Below are positions 61,389 to 64,000 of a stretch of 64,000 bases of DNA, piece by piece. Below the pieces are notes generated by a model. That model was not told where the DNA came from, did not search any database, and saw nothing but the letters and a program-made list of their open reading frames with translations. How positions within the stretch are numbered: the first letter of the stretch is position 1; each line of letters opens with the position of its first letter. This DNA is from Acidobacteriaceae bacterium (lineage in GTDB: Bacteria; Acidobacteriota; Terriglobia; Terriglobales; Acidobacteriaceae): NCBI GenBank assembly GCA_025356095.1, contig JANXUR010000068.1, positions 22,172 through 86,171 of the forward strand, given 5' to 3'. The position numbers and the translations under genes were made by a program.

Positions 61389-62333
61389 CTACCAGCCCCG
61401 TGTCTGCATCAATTGCGTAGGGTCCATCTGGTCCACAGCCAAACCCTTCATTGCGCCGGTCATATCGCCTGAAACTTCAAGCAACACATTGGGGTCTTGA
61501 TAGTGCGTCGTCGCCTTTACGATTGCGCGGGCTCGCTGCGCCGCTTCTTTGGCCGAGGCAAACTTAGTGCCACTATTCATGAAAATGCCTGAGCCGACAA
61601 ACACTGCCTCGGCTCCTAGTTGCATCACCAGCGACGCGTCGGCCGGGGTGGCGATGCCGCCTGCTGAAAAGTTGGGCACCGGCAGCTTGCCTGTCTGTGC
61701 CACCATGCGAATCAGCTCAACCGGTGCCTGATGGTTCTTGGCTTCGGCATAGAGCTCGTCCTCGCTCATGCTGGTGAGCATGCGCATGTCGCGCATAATC
61801 TGCCGCATGTGCTTTACCGCATGCACCACATCGCCGGTACCCGCTTCGCCCTTGGTGCGGATCATGGCCGCGCCCTCGGCGATGCGCCGCAGTGCCTCGC
61901 CAAGGTTGCGCGCGCCGCACACAAACGGCGTTTTGAACTTGTGCTTATCCACGTGGTGCGCTTCATCAGCGGGGGTTAGCACTTCAGATTCGTCAATGTA
62001 GTCAACCCCAAGAGCCTCGAGGATTTGCGCCTCAGCAAAGTGGCCGATTCGGACTTTGGCCATCACGGGGATTGATACCGCCGCCATGATCTTGCGAATC
62101 ATGTTGGGCGACGACATGCGCGCCACTCCGCCCTGCGCACGGATCATGGCAGGTACGCGCTCCAGCGCCATTACGGCGACTGCGCCCGCGTCTTCGGCAA
62201 TGCGCGCCTGATCGTCGTTAATGACGTCCATAATGACGCCACCCTTCAGCATCTCGGCCAGCCCGGTCTTGAGGCGCAGGCTGGTGGAACCCTGACTCGA
62301 AGCGTTGCTGGAACTACTGTTCTTTTTAGACAT
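61389..62333 (-). CDS. pdxS: Pyridoxal 5'-phosphate synthase lyase subunit
   Basis: 314 residues from ATG 62333 (GAGAGGTG upstream). The TIM-barrel enzyme has KGGVIMDV, the catalytic Lys93 in [11 protein letters not shown] and [11 protein letters not shown] with the second lysine; the GGIATPADA and VGSGIF phosphate-binding motifs are intact. It makes PLP from ribose 5-phosphate, glyceraldehyde 3-phosphate and ammonia, with PdxT. A 17-residue Ser/Asn-rich N-terminal extension is unusual. Confidence 0.97.
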   Translation of the reverse strand: MSKKNSSSSNASSQGSTSLRLKTGLAEMLKGGVIMDVINDDQARIAEDAGAVAVMALERVPAMIRAQGGVARMSSPNMIRKIMAAVSIPVMAKVRIGHFAEAQILEALGVDYIDESEVLTPADEAHHVDKHKFKTPFVCGARNLGEALRRIAEGAAMIRTKGEAGTGDVVHAVKHMRQIMRDMRMLTSMSEDELYAEAKNHQAPVELIRMVAQTGKLPVPNFSAGGIATPADASLVMQLGAEAVFVGSGIFMNSGTKFASAKEAAQRARAIVKATTHYQDPNVLLEVSGDMTGAMKGLAVDQMDPTQLMQTRGW

Positions 62334-62529
62334 AATGACACCTCTCTTGCAACTCTCCATTTTACTACGCCGCTGGAATCACCCGTTTCACCGGAGGAAA
62401 ATTTGGAAAGCGCGCATGGATCGCCGCGAAGAAGTAGGTCGGGGGAAGTCAGCCTTGCGCGTTTGCCGACCCACGAGATATAGTGCACCGAACGGTTGAT
62501 TATCGAGTTTGCCCCCTAAGCGAGGCGTG

Positions 62530-62916
62530 ATGGATTGGACCAAAGTAGTCACCGACCCCCTCGGGCTCGCCGGGTTCGCGCTCTTCCTCGTCTTCAGCTT
62601 CGCGGCCTACCACACCCGTGGTCGAGAACGCCGCGCGCTCGTACGCATCTTTGTCGGCCTTGCCGTCTTCTGTATCGTCGGCGGGTTTGCACTGGCATAT
62701 CAGCACCAGCGTGGCCTGACCCACACTGACACCACTTGCGGCGGTACAGTAACGCAATCATCCTCGGGGGCGAATAGCCCGAACAATAATTGCGTCGGCG
62801 GAGACGTGAACCAGACATTCCGGCCCTCGAGCGGTGCGGGCAGCGGCGATCCCGCGAAGCCTAAGCCCGAAGCCGCGAAGCCCAAGCAACCGGGCAAAAA
62901 AGATGTCTCCAAATGA
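62530..62916 (+). CDS. Small membrane protein coupled to a TPR protein
   Basis: 128 residues from ATG 62530. Two transmembrane helices (GLAGFALFLVFSFAAYHT and LVRIFVGLAVFCIVGGFALAY) precede a Gln/Ser/Asn-rich motif (GTVTQSSSGANSPNNNCVGG, then DVNQTF) and a basic Lys/Pro/Ala tail. The SPN-(N/x)-G-x-V pattern recurs in the protein encoded next. Its TGA overlaps the next ATG by ATGA, so the pair is translationally coupled. The function is unknown. Confidence 0.65.
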   Translation: MDWTKVVTDPLGLAGFALFLVFSFAAYHTRGRERRALVRIFVGLAVFCIVGGFALAYQHQRGLTHTDTTCGGTVTQSSSGANSPNNNCVGGDVNQTFRPSSGAGSGDPAKPKPEAAKPKQPGKKDVSK

Positions 62917-64000
62917 GGCGGCTGCTGGTCTTCATGCTGCTCTGTGGCTCGTGTATAGCTCAGGCCAAGCCCGCCGCGACCGTCGAGCAGAAGTCTTCTG
63001 CCGGGTGCAGCCCGAACTTCTCCAACATCAGCGGGAGTGTGACGATCAAGTTCGAGGGTCAGGCCTGCATCGGCATTGATCCGCTAGCCGTCCAGAAGAT
63101 GAACCAACTTCTTGCGCTCGCTCCGAAGATGGAGAAGCGGCTGAACGAACTGCTGGACAAGAAAGACAAGGAACTGGCGGCGAAGGTTGCGGAAGCGGCG
63201 GACTATGCGGAAAAGTACCAGGACCTATTGAAGCGGTTGCAGCAGCAGGCAGGCGACGATGAACTCCGCAAGAGTGCTTTTAGTCTGCTCGAGCAAAATA
63301 AGCTCGACGAAGCGGCGAAGGTTCTGGATCAGATTCTCGCGCGTGATGAGAAACAGGTGGACCGCATCGCCGCCGACAACTTTGCGCGTGGCCGCGCCGC
63401 CGACCTGCAGTTCAGACCTGATCAGGCTCTGCCCTTCTATGCCAAGGCGTTCCAGTACCGGCCGGAGAACACCGACTATGGCTGGGCGTACGGGCTGGCG
63501 CTGCAAAACGAAAATCAACACGACAAAGCTGTGCAGACCTACGCAGCCATTTTGCCGGGGCTGCGCGAGCGGGCGAAGGGTGGCGGGGCCGTTCCGAGCA
63601 GGGAGCTTAGCTCCATTCTCAACAACCTCGGCATTCTCTACAGCCTCACCCAGCGGCTGCAGGGGGCGGAGGCGAGCTACACGGAGAGCCTAGGGATTCG
63701 CCGCCAACTGGCCGACCCGGCGCACGGCAATCCCGCCGCATACCTGCCGTACGTAGCCGGCACGCTCAACAACCTCGGCATTCTCTACAGCGACACACAG
63801 CGGATGAAGGAGGCGGAGGCCAGCTACACGGAGAGCCTGAAGATTCGCCGCCAGTTGGCCGACCCGGAGCACGGCAATCCCGCCGCGTACCTGCCCGACG
63901 TAGCCCAAACACTCAACAACCTCGGAAATCTCTACAGCGACACCCAGCGGATGAAGGAGGCGGAAGCGAGCTACAAGGAGAGCCTGAAGAGTTACCGCCA
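62913..64000 (+). CDS. Secreted TPR-repeat protein, 3' end outside window
   Basis: The frame is open from ATG 62913 to the edge (362 codons). A signal peptide (RRLLVFMLLCGSCIAQA) leads to a short cysteine segment (CSPNFSNISGSVTIKFEG, then QACIGIDPLAVQKMN), a coiled coil (about residues 68-110, KRLNELLDKKDKELAAKVAE) and TPR helices. From residue 236 on it has kinesin-light-chain-like TPRs of 49 residues, nearly identical to each other (LNNLGILYSDTQRMKEAEAS; YTESLKIRRQLADP). It is probably a protein-interaction scaffold in the periplasm or at the membrane, with the coupled small membrane protein. Confidence 0.8.
   Translation, partial: MRRLLVFMLLCGSCIAQAKPAATVEQKSSAGCSPNFSNISGSVTIKFEGQACIGIDPLAVQKMNQLLALAPKMEKRLNELLDKKDKELAAKVAEAADYAEKYQDLLKRLQQQAGDDELRKSAFSLLEQNKLDEAAKVLDQILARDEKQVDRIAADNFARGRAADLQFRPDQALPFYAKAFQYRPENTDYGWAYGLALQNENQHDKAVQTYAAILPGLRERAKGGGAVPSRELSSILNNLGILYSLTQRLQGAEASYTESLGIRRQLADPAHGNPAAYLPYVAGTLNNLGILYSDTQRMKEAEASYTESLKIRRQLADPEHGNPAAYLPDVAQTLNNLGNLYSDTQRMKEAEASYKESLKSYR
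63618..64000 (+). repeat. 147-bp coding tandem repeat
   Basis: The string CTCAACAACCTCGG recurs at 63618, 63765 and 63912, exactly 147 bp (49 codons) apart, and the intervening bases are also nearly the same. The array continues beyond the window. Confidence 0.9.

Overview
The window looks like a chromosomal segment of an Acidobacteriota soil-type bacterium, probably of the Terriglobia lineage. The inference rests on gene content: TonB-C proteins with 'PLVLTSKPV' repeats, large secreted FG-GAP and beta-helix proteins ending in choice-of-anchor D domains, an M13 peptidase, a small CxxC/'PYDW' protein, a DUF4386 protein and a two-gene pdxS/pdxT pathway. There is no plasmid or phage backbone, no rRNA and no CRISPR array. 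Mobile DNA is limited to one decayed IS481-type transposase.

Layout. 1-6.1 kb: the end of a secreted Ala/Pro-rich gene, a Tat-exported class V aminotransferase-fold enzyme, the transposase remnant, a zinc-ribbon membrane protein coupled to a YidD-like protein, an ECF sigma factor with a small membrane partner, and a secreted BNR-repeat protein. 6.2-17.5 kb: a sigma/anti-sigma pair, a lytic transglycosylase, lspA and ileS, and two TonB-C proteins. 17.7-25.3 kb: a persulfide dioxygenase-rhodanese, an orphan antitoxin between direct repeats, rdgB, a thioredoxin fusion, a universal stress protein, the BlaI/BlaR1 pair and a DUF1508 protein. 25.7-38.1 kb: a giant FG-GAP protein, a membrane protein/XRE regulator/27-aa peptide/amidohydrolase run behind a TGTAAA operator, a MATE pump, and two tRNA-Arg genes flanking a beta-helix surface protein. 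38.6-42.2 kb: a copper-themed group (HMA-like protein, sodC, Cu+ ATPase). 43.4-46.9 kb: a same-strand cluster of glycosyltransferase, two eukaryote-type 6-pyruvoyl-tetrahydropterin synthases, folE and a short-chain reductase, which together could make tetrahydrobiopterin. 47-62.3 kb: rhomboid, truB, a secreted kelch protein, a selenium-binding-like protein, a bifunctional nuclease, a threonine dehydratase, miaB fused in frame to a broken DUF429 gene, an M13 peptidase, pdxT and pdxS. 62.5-64 kb: a small membrane protein overlapping a TPR protein that runs off the window.

Two window-wide patterns stand out. First, seven genes that lack a Shine-Dalgarno sequence carry a TANNNT hexamer 6-7 nt before the start codon, the arrangement expected for leaderless transcripts. 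Second, many intergenic gaps and a few gene starts contain short tandem repeats of 9-29 bp with unrelated sequences, which points to slippage or recombination making repeats rather than one mobile family. All functions are read from sequence motifs; no database search was run.
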